From the NCBI GenBank assembly GCA_030150045.1, contig JASLGM010000032.1, positions 1 to 60,299 on the forward strand: a stretch of DNA of 60,299 nt, given 5' to 3'. A program made the position numbers and the translations under genes. The notes beneath the pieces are model-generated. The model made no database searches and was not told the DNA's origin. It worked only from the letters and a program-made list of their open reading frames with translations. The stretch's first letter is position 1; each line of letters starts with the position of its first letter. This document shows, in pieces, positions 18,646 to 26,735 of the stretch. The DNA comes from Taishania sp. Lineage in GTDB: Bacteria > Bacteroidota > Bacteroidia > Flavobacteriales_D > Crocinitomicaceae.

Positions 18646-20442
18646 TTAATCGTTCAGTTTTAATACTGCTAAGAAAGCTTCTTGAGGAACTTCTACACGA
18701 CCAACTTGGCGCATACGCTTCTTTCCTTCTTTTTGCTTTTCAAGTAATTTACGTTTACGAGAAATATCCCCACCATAACATTTTGCGGTTACGTCTTTAC
18801 GTAAAGCTTTAATGGTTTCACGAGCTACAACTTTCGCTCCAATAGCTGCTTGAATTGGAATCTCGAACTGTTGACGAGGGATAAGCTCTTTCAGCTTGAT
18901 ACAAATGCGTTTCCCTAAATCAAATGCATTTGAGCGGTGAACCAATGCTGACAAAGCATCTACTTGTTCTGCGTTCAATAACAAATCCAATTTAATTAAA
19001 TCAGAAGATTTGTATCCAATTGGGTGGTAGTCAAAAGAAGCATAACCTCTAGAAACTGTTTTTAAACGATCGTAAAAGTCAAATACAATCTCCGCCAAAG
19101 GCATCTCAAACGAAAGCTCAACACGATCTTGCGTCAAATAGATTTGATTCTTTAATTCTCCACGTTTTTCAATACACAAAGTCATGATTTGTCCAACATA
19201 TTCAGATTTTGTAATGACTTGCGCACTAATATATGGCTCTTCGATACGGTCCATTCCTGAAGGGTCTGGCAATTCCGAAGGGTTATTGACAATAATAACT
19301 TCGTCCGGATCTTTTTTAGAATAAGCTCGGTAAGAAACGTTTGGTACAGTTGTAATAACGGTCATATTGAACTCTCTTTCCAAACGCTCTTGGATAATTT
19401 CCATGTGTAACATCCCTAAGAATCCACAACGGAAACCAAAACCTAAAGCTTGCGAAGATTCCGGTTCAAAAACTAATGAAGAGTCATTCAATTGGAGTTT
19501 TTCCATAGAGTAACGCAATTCTTCATAATCATCCGTTTCTACAGGGTAAATACCAGCAAATACCATTGGCTTCACATCCTCAAAGCCTTTAATCGCTTCG
19601 GCACAAGGATTATCTTTAGTGGTAATGGTATCTCCAACCTTCACTTCGTTGGCTTGTTTAATACCGGAAATAATGTAACCAACATCTCCTGCACGCACTT
19701 CTTTTCTTGGCTCCATATCCATACGTAAGATACCAATCTCGTCTGCGTTATATTCGCGACCAGTATTAAAGAACTTCACGCGATCTCCTTTACGGATAAC
19801 ACCGTTCTTAACTCGGAAGTATGCTATAATCCCTCTAAAAGAGTTAAATACAGAGTCAAAGATCATCGCTTCTAAAGGTGCATTTTCTTCTCCTACTGGC
19901 GATGGAATACGACGAATAATCGCCTCCAAAATCTGATCAACTCCCAATCCTGTTTTTCCTGATGCAGGAATAACATCGTCCGGAGAACAGCCAATAAGTT
20001 CAACAATTTGGTCCGTAACTTCTTCAGGCATTGCTCCTGGAAGGTCCATTTTATTTAAAATTGGAATAATCTCCAAGTTGTTTTCTAATGCTAAATATAG
20101 ATTGGAAATGGTTTGCGCCTCGATTCCTTGCGATGCATCTACAATCAATAAAGCCCCTTCACATGCTGCGATAGAACGTGAAACCTCGTATGAAAAATCA
20201 ACGTGTCCCGGTGTGTCAATAAGGTTTAATACGTATTTCTGACCTTCAAAAGTGTAATCCATTTGAATGGCGTGAGACTTAATTGTAATTCCTCTCTCTC
20301 TCTCTAAATCCATGCTATCAAGCGCCTGAGCTTGCATATCACGGTCAGCAATTGTACCCGTTGTTTGTAGCAAGCGGTCAGCCAAGGTACTTTTACCATG
20401 GTCAATATGTGCAATAATGCAGAAATTACGAATGTGTTTCAT
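18646..20442 (-). CDS. lepA: Elongation factor 4 (LepA)
   Basis: Translational GTPase that acts on stalled or mispositioned ribosomes; 598 residues, the standard length. P-loop AHIDHGKSTLADRL at residues about 11-24, switch II DTPGHVDF, NKMDLP, and the LepA-specific C-terminal domain ending in a basic tail (CYGGDISRKRKLLEKQKEGKK, residues about 557-577). Single gene, with its own promoter-like site upstream. Confidence 0.97.
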   Translation of the reverse strand: MKHIRNFCIIAHIDHGKSTLADRLLQTTGTIADRDMQAQALDSMDLERERGITIKSHAIQMDYTFEGQKYVLNLIDTPGHVDFSYEVSRSIAACEGALLIVDASQGIEAQTISNLYLALENNLEIIPILNKMDLPGAMPEEVTDQIVELIGCSPDDVIPASGKTGLGVDQILEAIIRRIPSPVGEENAPLEAMIFDSVFNSFRGIIAYFRVKNGVIRKGDRVKFFNTGREYNADEIGILRMDMEPRKEVRAGDVGYIISGIKQANEVKVGDTITTKDNPCAEAIKGFEDVKPMVFAGIYPVETDDYEELRYSMEKLQLNDSSLVFEPESSQALGFGFRCGFLGMLHMEIIQERLEREFNMTVITTVPNVSYRAYSKKDPDEVIIVNNPSELPDPSGMDRIEEPYISAQVITKSEYVGQIMTLCIEKRGELKNQIYLTQDRVELSFEMPLAEIVFDFYDRLKTVSRGYASFDYHPIGYKSSDLIKLDLLLNAEQVDALSALVHRSNAFDLGKRICIKLKELIPRQQFEIPIQAAIGAKVVARETIKALRKDVTAKCYGGDISRKRKLLEKQKEGKKRMRQVGRVEVPQEAFLAVLKLND

Positions 20443-20487
20443 AGCTTAATATAGCCTAATTACGTTCTAAAAAATGGATTTGAGTAA

Positions 20488-20495
20488 CAAAAATA
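20488..20495 (-). promoter_or_regulatory. Putative lepA promoter -7 element
   Basis: Minus-strand TATTTTTG, a full TAnnTTTG match, 46 bases before the lepA start. Confidence 0.5.
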
Positions 20496-20549
20496 ACGCA
20501 AAAAAATGGAATTAATACCGTTTATTATTTCATGCGCTTTATATAATGC

Positions 20550-20648
20550 AAAAGAGAGAAACAAATGCCTCTCTCTTTTACTAACCTAAAACTACTACTA
20601 CTACTACTTATGAAAACTAACTCTTACTCATTCAACCTACTCCATTGA
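20550..20648 (+). repeat. Hairpin-(CTA)n-MKTNSY element, copy 1
   Basis: A 10-bp perfect hairpin AAAAGAGAGA/TCTCTCTTTT (20550-20559 with 20570-20579, 10-base loop), then an ACCTAAAA spacer, five CTA triplets, CTT, and an ATG at 20610 opening a 12-codon ORF that begins MKTNSY and stops at 20648. The same order occurs at 21347-21466 and, on the minus strand, at 60033-60140. The loop and the ORF tail differ between copies; the stem, the spacer core and the first five codons are the same. Function unknown. Confidence 0.8.
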
Positions 20649-20943
20649 AACCAATTTTTCGGATTATTCACATTGCAAATATAGTATGCAAGCATTCAAT
20701 TTTCCAAATCTATAACATTGTTTAACAGTTTGTTGTGATTTAAAACTATTTAATTTGGCAATTGTATTTTCCTTTATTTACGGAGGTTAATTACCTGTAA
20801 TAACGGTTAGATTCCGCTCTATTTCTATAAACGCAAAAGATTTAGCTTTCGTATTTATAAACTGAAAAAAAATGAAATAGGGTTTAAGTGTACTTGTTTT
20901 AAAAGTGTTTAAGAATAATTGTTTCTTCTTCTTTATGGAATGT

Positions 20944-21029
20944 TGGGCGTTACCCCAAGGGGTCGGGCTATTCGCTACAAGTTTTTTTTCAAAAAAGCTT
21001 TTCACTGCAATCCCTAACGCGGAAATCTG
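20944..21029 (-). repeat. Structured repeat F2, copy A
   Basis: On the minus strand: TTCCGCGTTAGGGATTGCAG, hairpin 1 (AAGCTTTTTT with AAAAAAACTT), AGCGAATAGCCCGACC, then hairpin 2 CCCCTTGGGG. The flanks match the other F2 copies; the hairpin arms do not match in sequence but pair internally. It lies about 12 bases from F1 copy A in the same orientation. Confidence 0.85.
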
Positions 21030-21041
21030 TTTTTATACTAT

Positions 21042-21198
21042 GATCTTTCTGCTAGGGCGGAGCGCGGTAGCTCCTTGATGTGGAAAGGGGATGAACGCTG
21101 GCTTGCCGACGCAACCAAAGGAAGCGCTCGGCAAGCCATGCAGTGAAGCACTTTCCACAAATGGACTAAAGCGCAAAGACCGTAAAGGCAGCCAGCAG
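21042..21198 (-). repeat. Structured repeat F1, copy A
   Basis: Minus-strand order: TGGCTGCC, ACGGTCTTTGCGCTTTAGT, outer arm TGTGGAAAG, inner hairpin GGCTTGCCGA with TCGGCAAGCC around GCGCTTCCTTTGGTTGCG, outer arm CTTTCCACA, then GGTAGCT..GCGCTCCGCCCTAGC. The ends match copies B, C and D. Both stems differ in sequence from those copies but remain paired. Confidence 0.88.
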
Positions 21199-21346
21199 AT
21201 AAATAAGCTGTTTCTCCTTTTACTGATTTGGTAAACAGGTGATTGAAAGCACAAGAAAAGGTTCGGTTTTCTTCAAAAATGCTTTATATAGAAATGATTG
21301 ATTTGTACTTAAACGAAAAACTTCGAATGAGAGTTGGCCTAAATAT

Positions 21347-21466
21347 AAAAGAGAGAAACTAGCGCTCCTCTCTTTTACATAACCTAAACTACTACTACTT
21401 ATGAAAACTAACTCTTACTACTCATTATTATCAAATGGTAAACCATATAATAACAACTTTATTTAA
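21347..21466 (+). repeat. Hairpin-(CTA)n-MKTNSY element, copy 2
   Basis: A 9-bp perfect hairpin AAAAGAGAG/CTCTCTTTT (21347-21355 with 21368-21376), a 24-base spacer with AACCTAAA, three CTA triplets and CTT, then ATG 21401 opening a 21-codon ORF (MKTNSYYSLLSNGKPYNNNF plus Ile) ending at 21466. It has two fewer CTA triplets than copy 1, as expected from strand slippage. Confidence 0.8.
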
Positions 21467-21687
21467 GTGGGACAAAGATATGTTTTTTCTCTTGTTTAGA
21501 CGTTATAAAAATGAAAATTTTACTAAAATATAACATAAGAAAGCGTGATTAGTCCTGATTTTGAGTTGATAAATGCATTTTTTTATTCAAGTTAGATTCC
21601 GCAAACATTTTATTGTTTGTATCTTGTTGCCTGTTTTGGACAGAAAGCGAAATAATGCGCTTATCTTTATACTAAGATTAGAAGCAA

Positions 21688-22566
21688 ATGAAAAAATTCA
21701 ATAAAAGAGGAATTCGCACAGGATATATAGCAACGATTATTGGGATTGCATTGGTGTTATTCATCATCAATGTGCTTTTAGGTGGAACCATCGCTCTCGA
21801 TTATGTTCAAAAACAAGCCAAGGAATCTTTTCAAGCTGATATTTTCTTTCAAGCTGACGTCACAGATGAAGACATTAAGGCCATAGAAATGGAAATGCGA
21901 AATTGGGACGAGATTCACAGTGTACGTTTTGTGAATTCGGAACAAGCGATTAATGAAATCTCTGGCTTGGATGCAAAAGGACAAGAAATTATTGATTTGT
22001 TAGATGGTGCCATTGTGATTCCTAGTAACATTACTTTTTCACCCAAAGCAGGGTTTGCAGATGTAGAGGGAATGAAACGCATTGAGCAAAAATTGACAAC
22101 GCAATTTGGAGACGAAATAGATACGATTGATTACAATCAAGAAAGCCTTGAAAAAGTGAATTTGGGTTTTAAAAAGTTTGTTTTTCTTTTTGGAATTATC
22201 GCTTTTGTACTGGTTATTGTTGCTCTTTCTCTTATAAATAACACCATTCGCTTAGCCTTGTTCTCTGAACGTTTCAATATAAAAACGATGCAACTCGTGG
22301 GTGCAACAAATAAATTTATTCGTAAACCTTATCTTAGAAAAGCTTTTTGGAACGGAATTGTTGCGGCTATTCTTGGGTTTGCCTTGTTTTTGGCCTTGAT
22401 TCAAATCATTGAAAGCAACTATAATTTCATCGATATTCAATTGAATTATCAGTTAATTGGGATGCTTTTGGGAACGGTGCTCGTTATTGGGGTGTGCATT
22501 AGCTACATTGCAACTTGGTTTGCCTTGAATAAATATTTACGTTCACAACTCGATGATTTATATTAA
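21688..22566 (+). CDS. ftsX: Cell division ABC-transporter-like permease FtsX
   Basis: 292 residues. Works with the ATPase FtsE at the division site to activate peptidoglycan hydrolases. One N-terminal helix (residues 12-35), a periplasmic loop of about 125 residues (FFQADVTDEDIKAIE), then three helices near 160-185, 210-235 and 250-275, the FtsX arrangement. MQLVGATNKFIRKPY (near residue 202) is the conserved cytoplasmic coupling loop. ftsE is not in this window. It starts a five-gene run to queA. Confidence 0.92.
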   Translation: MKKFNKRGIRTGYIATIIGIALVLFIINVLLGGTIALDYVQKQAKESFQADIFFQADVTDEDIKAIEMEMRNWDEIHSVRFVNSEQAINEISGLDAKGQEIIDLLDGAIVIPSNITFSPKAGFADVEGMKRIEQKLTTQFGDEIDTIDYNQESLEKVNLGFKKFVFLFGIIAFVLVIVALSLINNTIRLALFSERFNIKTMQLVGATNKFIRKPYLRKAFWNGIVAAILGFALFLALIQIIESNYNFIDIQLNYQLIGMLLGTVLVIGVCISYIATWFALNKYLRSQLDDLY

Positions 22567-22575
22567 TTTTGAACT

Positions 22576-22824
22576 ATGAGTAATACTAACAATCACTTTG
22601 GATTTCGTAAAGAAAACACCAAAATCTTATTAATCGGTCTAGCGATCAATGTTATAGGTTATTTACTTATGATTGGTGGTGGCTCTGATGACCCTAATGT
22701 ATTTAAAGAAGCAGAGTTGTTTAGCCCAATGCGTATGACTGTTTCTCCTTTCTTAATCTTATTGGGATTTGGTGTCATGATTTATGCCATTATGCGTAAA
22801 CCTAAAAAAGGTAAAGCGGAATAA
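22576..22824 (+). CDS. DUF3098 family small membrane protein
   Basis: 82 residues, two membrane helices (near 18-35 and 55-75). FGFRKENTKILLIGL at the start and GGSDDPNVF between the helices are the DUF3098 hallmarks. This family is typically found between ftsX and uppP in Bacteroidota, as here, which hints at a role in envelope growth. Function unknown. Confidence 0.88.
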   Translation: MSNTNNHFGFRKENTKILLIGLAINVIGYLLMIGGGSDDPNVFKEAELFSPMRMTVSPFLILLGFGVMIYAIMRKPKKGKAE

Positions 22825-22826
22825 GA

Positions 22827-23621
22827 ATGAGCATATTACAAGCAATTATCCTTGCTGTCATTGAAGGGTTAACAGAATTTCTTCCTGTTTCTTCAACGGG
22901 ACACATGATCATTACTTCTTCCTTAATGGGAATTGCGGAAGAAGATTTTACCAAACTTTTTACAATTGTCATTCAGTTAGGAGCCATCCTCTCGGTAGTG
23001 GTATTGTACTTCAAAAAGTTCTTTCAATCCATCAATTTTTACGTTAAATTGTTTGTCGCCTTTTTGCCTGCTGCTTTTTTCGGCGTGTTATTAAGCGACA
23101 AAATTGACAACCTTTTGGAAAGTCCCCTTACGGTGGCTATATCACTGGTTATTGGTGGTGTATTTTTATTGTTTGTGGACAAATGGTTCAACAACCCAAC
23201 GGTTCATGACGAGAAAGATATCGACTTTAAAACAGCATTAAAAATTGGTTTCTTCCAATGTATTGCTATGATACCTGGAGTTTCCCGTTCAGCTGCAACC
23301 ATTGTTGGTGGAATGAGCCAAAAACTATCGCGCAAAGCGGCGGCTGAATTCTCCTTTTTTCTAGCAGTACCAACAATGTTCGGAGCAACAGCGAAAAAAG
23401 TATATGATTTCATGAAGGACGGACAGTCTTTTTCTGGAGAACAAATAAATTTGCTCCTAATTGGAAATATAGTAGCCTTTATTGTTGGTTTGTTAGCCAT
23501 CAAAACCTTTATTGGATATTTGAATAAAAACGGATTCAAAATTTTCGGTTATTACCGTATCGTTGTTGGAATCTGCATCCTTATCTTACTACTTTCTGGG
23601 GTGGATTTAAAAATCGTATAA
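22827..23621 (+). CDS. uppP: Undecaprenyl-diphosphatase UppP
   Basis: Membrane phosphatase that recycles undecaprenyl diphosphate to the carrier lipid for cell-wall synthesis; 264 residues, eight helices. Both catalytic motifs are present: EGLTEFLPVSSTGHMI (residues 13-28) and PGVSRSAATIVGG (near residue 150). The stop overlaps the truB ATG by one base (TAATG), showing translational coupling. Confidence 0.96.
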   Translation: MSILQAIILAVIEGLTEFLPVSSTGHMIITSSLMGIAEEDFTKLFTIVIQLGAILSVVVLYFKKFFQSINFYVKLFVAFLPAAFFGVLLSDKIDNLLESPLTVAISLVIGGVFLLFVDKWFNNPTVHDEKDIDFKTALKIGFFQCIAMIPGVSRSAATIVGGMSQKLSRKAAAEFSFFLAVPTMFGATAKKVYDFMKDGQSFSGEQINLLLIGNIVAFIVGLLAIKTFIGYLNKNGFKIFGYYRIVVGICILILLLSGVDLKIV

Positions 23622-24325
23622 TGTTAAGAGATTTTGCACAAGCACAAACAATCTTAGTGGACAAACCATTAGGATGGACTTCCTTTGATGTAGTAAATAA
23701 ATTGCGTTGGAATTTAAAACAACGATTAAAGGTAAAAAATATTAAAGTAGGCCATGCAGGAACATTAGATCCTTTGGCGACTGGATTATTGGTTATTTGT
23801 ATTGGGAAAGACACCAAGAAAATTGACCAAATTATGCCCGGTGAAAAAGAATATACAGGTACTATTTTAGTTGGCAAAACGACACCTTCGTATGATCTAG
23901 AATCGGAATTCAACCAAGAATTCCCTGTAGATCACATCGATGCACCATTAATGGAGCAGGTTCGACTAACGTTTATAGGAGAACAACAACAGGTTCCACC
24001 CATTTTTTCTGCCAAACAAGTAGACGGAAAGCGCGCTTACGATTTGGCAAGAGCCGGAAAAGAAGTGGAGCTAAAAGCCAACACCATCCATATTTCAAAT
24101 TTCGAAATCGATGCAGCAACTTTCCCTGAAGTTACCTTTCGAGTGAATTGTTCCAAAGGAACTTACATCCGATCCATCGCCAATGATTTTGGACAAAGAT
24201 TACAGTCGGGAGGTACACTTATCGCTCTTCGCCGCACACGTTCTGGAGATTTCCATATTGACAATGCAAAAAGTGTAGACGAATGGATAGACTTCATTCA
24301 AAATGCCCCACTCGAAGGCGAGTAA
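23621..24325 (+). CDS. truB: tRNA pseudouridine(55) synthase TruB
   Basis: Converts U55 of the tRNA T-loop to pseudouridine. 234 residues, on the short side since the C-terminal PUA domain is missing, which is common in this phylum. Catalytic Asp in HAGTLDPLATGLLVI (near residue 52), followed by KTYIRSIANDFG-like FRVNCSKGTYIRSIANDFG near residue 180. Start overlaps the uppP stop. Confidence 0.95.
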   Translation: MLRDFAQAQTILVDKPLGWTSFDVVNKLRWNLKQRLKVKNIKVGHAGTLDPLATGLLVICIGKDTKKIDQIMPGEKEYTGTILVGKTTPSYDLESEFNQEFPVDHIDAPLMEQVRLTFIGEQQQVPPIFSAKQVDGKRAYDLARAGKEVELKANTIHISNFEIDAATFPEVTFRVNCSKGTYIRSIANDFGQRLQSGGTLIALRRTRSGDFHIDNAKSVDEWIDFIQNAPLEGE

Positions 24326-24379
24326 AAGCATTACAATTAATGTATTGTAATAAATCATTCATTTGACGGCAATTTTTTG

Positions 24380-24387
24380 TAACTTTG
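24380..24387 (+). promoter_or_regulatory. Putative queA promoter -7 element
   Basis: TAACTTTG, a full TAnnTTTG match, 31 bases before the queA ATG. A TTG at 24363-24365 is only 14 bases upstream, so the -33 box is doubtful. Confidence 0.5.
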
Positions 24388-24418
24388 CCGCCTTATTTAG
24401 TACTAAAGTCATTTCATC

Positions 24419-25477
24419 ATGAGTAAAATGAAACTTTCAGAATTCAGCTTTGACTTACCTCAAGAGTTGGTTTCGGAATACCCATCAGAAAATAGAGACG
24501 AAGCAAGATTAATGGTAGTGCACCGCGATACTGGAAAAATCGAGCATAAATTATTCAAAGATATCGTTAATTATTTTTCTGAAGGAGACGTTATGATTCG
24601 TAACAATACGCGCGTTTTTCCAGCTCGTATGTACGGAAATAAAGAAAAAACAGGTGCTAAAATCGAAGTTTTTCTTTTAAGAGAACTTAACCGCGAAAGC
24701 CTTTTATGGGATGTACTTGTTGATCCAGCACGTAAAATCCGTATCGGAAATAAATTGTACTTCGGTGAAGATGACTCCTTAGTTGCTGAGGTAATCGACA
24801 ACACCACTTCTAGAGGACGTACTTTACGCTTCTTATTTGACGGCTCTTACGAAGAATTTAAAGCGAAAATCACAGAACTAGGAGAAACGCCACTTCCTAA
24901 ATACATCAAAAGAGAAGTTGAAGCTTCAGACGAAGAACGCTACCAAACCATCTTTGCATCCGTTGAAGGAGCAGTTGCTGCACCAACAGCTGGATTACAT
25001 TTCTCAAGAGAATTGTTAAAGCGATTGGAATTAAAAGGCGTAAACTTTGCTGACGTAACCTTGCACATCGGTCTAGGAACATTCAGACCTGTTGAAGTCG
25101 AAGATCTGACCAAACATAAAATGGATTCTGAGCAAGCTATCATCGATCAAAAAGCGGTAGATATCGTTAACACAGGAATCAGAAATAAAAAACGTATCTG
25201 TGCAATCGGTACAACTTCCATGCGTTCAATCGAGAGCTCAGTGTCAACGGACGGAATGCTTAAACCATTTGACGGATGGACAAATAAATTCATTTTCCCT
25301 CCATACGATTTCTCAATCGCAAATTGTATGGTAACCAATTTCCACACGCCGTTATCCACGTTATTAATGATGATCTCTGCATTCTGCGGACATGAATTAA
25401 TGATGGAAGCTTACGATACAGCCGTGAAAGAAAAATACAAATTCTATTCATACGGAGACGCAATGTTGATCCTTTAA
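24419..25477 (+). CDS. queA: tRNA ribosyltransferase-isomerase QueA
   Basis: Transfers the ribosyl part of S-adenosylmethionine to preQ1 in tRNA, giving epoxyqueuosine, the substrate of QueG encoded at 13389-14327. 352 residues, normal length. Landmarks: the N-terminal LPQELVSEYP, NNTRVFPARMYG, the central PTAGLHFSRELL (near residue 188), LHIGLGTFRPV, and the C-terminal NFHTPLSTLLMMISAFCG. Single gene with promoter-like site and terminator. Confidence 0.97.
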   Translation: MSKMKLSEFSFDLPQELVSEYPSENRDEARLMVVHRDTGKIEHKLFKDIVNYFSEGDVMIRNNTRVFPARMYGNKEKTGAKIEVFLLRELNRESLLWDVLVDPARKIRIGNKLYFGEDDSLVAEVIDNTTSRGRTLRFLFDGSYEEFKAKITELGETPLPKYIKREVEASDEERYQTIFASVEGAVAAPTAGLHFSRELLKRLELKGVNFADVTLHIGLGTFRPVEVEDLTKHKMDSEQAIIDQKAVDIVNTGIRNKKRICAIGTTSMRSIESSVSTDGMLKPFDGWTNKFIFPPYDFSIANCMVTNFHTPLSTLLMMISAFCGHELMMEAYDTAVKEKYKFYSYGDAMLIL

Positions 25478-25483
25478 ATATTT

Positions 25484-25512
25484 AGCCCTCTAGTTTAGAG
25501 GGCTTTTTTTTT
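25484..25512 (+). terminator. Terminator after queA
   Basis: AGCCCTCTA (25484-25492) pairs with TAGAGGGCT (25496-25504) around GTT, followed by a long T-run. Confidence 0.92.
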
Positions 25513-25529
25513 GCTCTTTTTCTTTGGTA

Positions 25530-25687
25530 TTGGCAGCTTTTACGGTCTACACGCTTTAGTAAAGAAGGTAAAAAGGGTGAGCTAACCACTTGCCACGTGC
25601 TTCCTTTGGTCGCAGTGGCAAATGAAAGCCCGCACCTTTTTCTTCTTCTTTAGCTATCGCGCTCCGCCCTAGCTGAAGATCGCTTTT
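25530..25687 (+). repeat. Structured repeat F1, copy D (without F2)
   Basis: TTGGCAGC.TTTACGGTCTACACGCTTTAGT start, outer arm AAAAAGGGTG, inner hairpin TGCCAC/GTGGCA around GTGCTTCCTTTGGTCGCA, outer arm CGCACCTTTTT, then TAGCTATCGCGCTCCGCCCT and AGCTGAAGATC. No F2 follows. The rest of the gap to ctaB (25688-25808) shows nothing I can name. Confidence 0.88.
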
Positions 25688-25808
25688 CTATCGATTGTCC
25701 TCCATTAAAAGTGTACAACAAGACCTCAAAATGCCCAAACGGACATAAATCTTGCGCAAGCACATCGCTATTTAGAAAACAGAGGATAAAGAGTCAAACA
25801 ATATTTCG

Positions 25809-25816
25809 TATTTTTG
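25809..25816 (+). promoter_or_regulatory. Putative ctaB-cox promoter -7 element
   Basis: TATTTTTG, a full TAnnTTTG match, 22 bases before ATG 25838. It overlaps an upstream in-frame TTG (25814), which is therefore unlikely to be the translation start. Confidence 0.55.
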
Positions 25817-25837
25817 CGCGCAAATGATTCAGTCAAC

Positions 25838-26725
25838 ATGAAAAACAATAAATTAAAATCGTATTTAGTATTCACAAAATTTAGATTGGCTTTTACAGTA
25901 GTTATTTCCGCTGTTTTGGGTTATATTTTCAACGAAGGATCATCATGGATCGATGGTTTTTTGGTTTTTCTAGGAGGAACATTAGTGACTGCTGCAGCAA
26001 ACGGATCTAACCAAATTTGGGAACGCGACGTTGATGCATTAATGAACAGAACCAACAAACGCCCACTCGTAACAGGTGAGATGACCGTAAAAGAAGCATA
26101 CATTGTTGTTATATTCAGTCTTATCGTTGGAACCATCCTTCTCGGAATGATTAATATGCTTTCTGCTATTTTAGGAGTGATCTCTTATATTTCATACGTT
26201 TTCATTTATACACCTATGAAGTTAAAAACACCATGGGCAGTTTTCGTAGGCGCTTTCCCAGGTGCACTTCCTCCAATGATTGGAGCAGTTGCTGCAAGCG
26301 GTCATTTCGGACTCGTGCCAGGCGTTTTATTCTTTGTGCAATTTGTTTGGCAATTCCCACATTTCTGGTCGATAGCTTGGATTACTTTCGACGATTACAA
26401 AAAAGGAGGATTCTCTCTTTTGCCTTCACAATTCGGTAAATCAAAAAATTCCGCCTTCCAAATTGTATTGTATTCCGCCTTCCTAATCCCTTTTAGCTTA
26501 ATCCCTTGGTTGCTAGGGTGGACAAACAATGTGTCGTTGGTTCTGGTTTCTATCTTAGGGCTGTTGTTCTATTTACAAGCAGATCGATTGTTGCGCACAT
26601 GCGAGGATAAAGAAGCAAAAAGATTAATGTTTGCATCTATCATTTACTTGCCACTTATCCAAATTATATACTGTTTAACACGTACAGATTTGCCACTTTC
26701 AGACGTGGTTTTTGTAGGACTATAA
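25838..26725 (+). CDS. ctaB: Protoheme IX farnesyltransferase (heme O synthase)
   Basis: Adds a farnesyl group to heme b to make heme o, the precursor of heme a for the coxA oxidase. 295 residues, about nine helices, UbiA family. The prenyl diphosphate-binding motif is seen as NGSNQIWERDVDALMNRT (near residue 53) followed by RPL; a second is in FDDYKKGGFSLLP. Start ATG 25838 chosen because the upstream TTG overlaps the promoter element. First gene of a seven-gene oxidase assembly operon. Confidence 0.94.
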   Translation: MKNNKLKSYLVFTKFRLAFTVVISAVLGYIFNEGSSWIDGFLVFLGGTLVTAAANGSNQIWERDVDALMNRTNKRPLVTGEMTVKEAYIVVIFSLIVGTILLGMINMLSAILGVISYISYVFIYTPMKLKTPWAVFVGAFPGALPPMIGAVAASGHFGLVPGVLFFVQFVWQFPHFWSIAWITFDDYKKGGFSLLPSQFGKSKNSAFQIVLYSAFLIPFSLIPWLLGWTNNVSLVLVSILGLLFYLQADRLLRTCEDKEAKRLMFASIIYLPLIQIIYCLTRTDLPLSDVVFVGL

Positions 26726-26735
26726 ATAAATAAAA

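Larger units (their letters stand above)
20443..21687. other. Repeat-filled intergenic region between lepA and ftsX
   Basis: About 1.2 kb without a supported gene between two divergent genes. It holds, in order: the lepA promoter candidate, hairpin-ORF element copy 1, structured repeat F2 and then F1 (both in minus orientation), and hairpin-ORF element copy 2. The two hairpin-ORF copies are direct repeats flanking the F2/F1 pair. The last 200 bases hold only a weak promoter-like TATCTTTA (21662-21669) for ftsX. Confidence 0.8.

Noticed and set aside
21033..21254. An open frame of about 73 codons on the minus strand across F1 copy A
   Set aside because: It lies wholly inside a structured repeat whose other copies do not keep a shared reading frame; not a gene.
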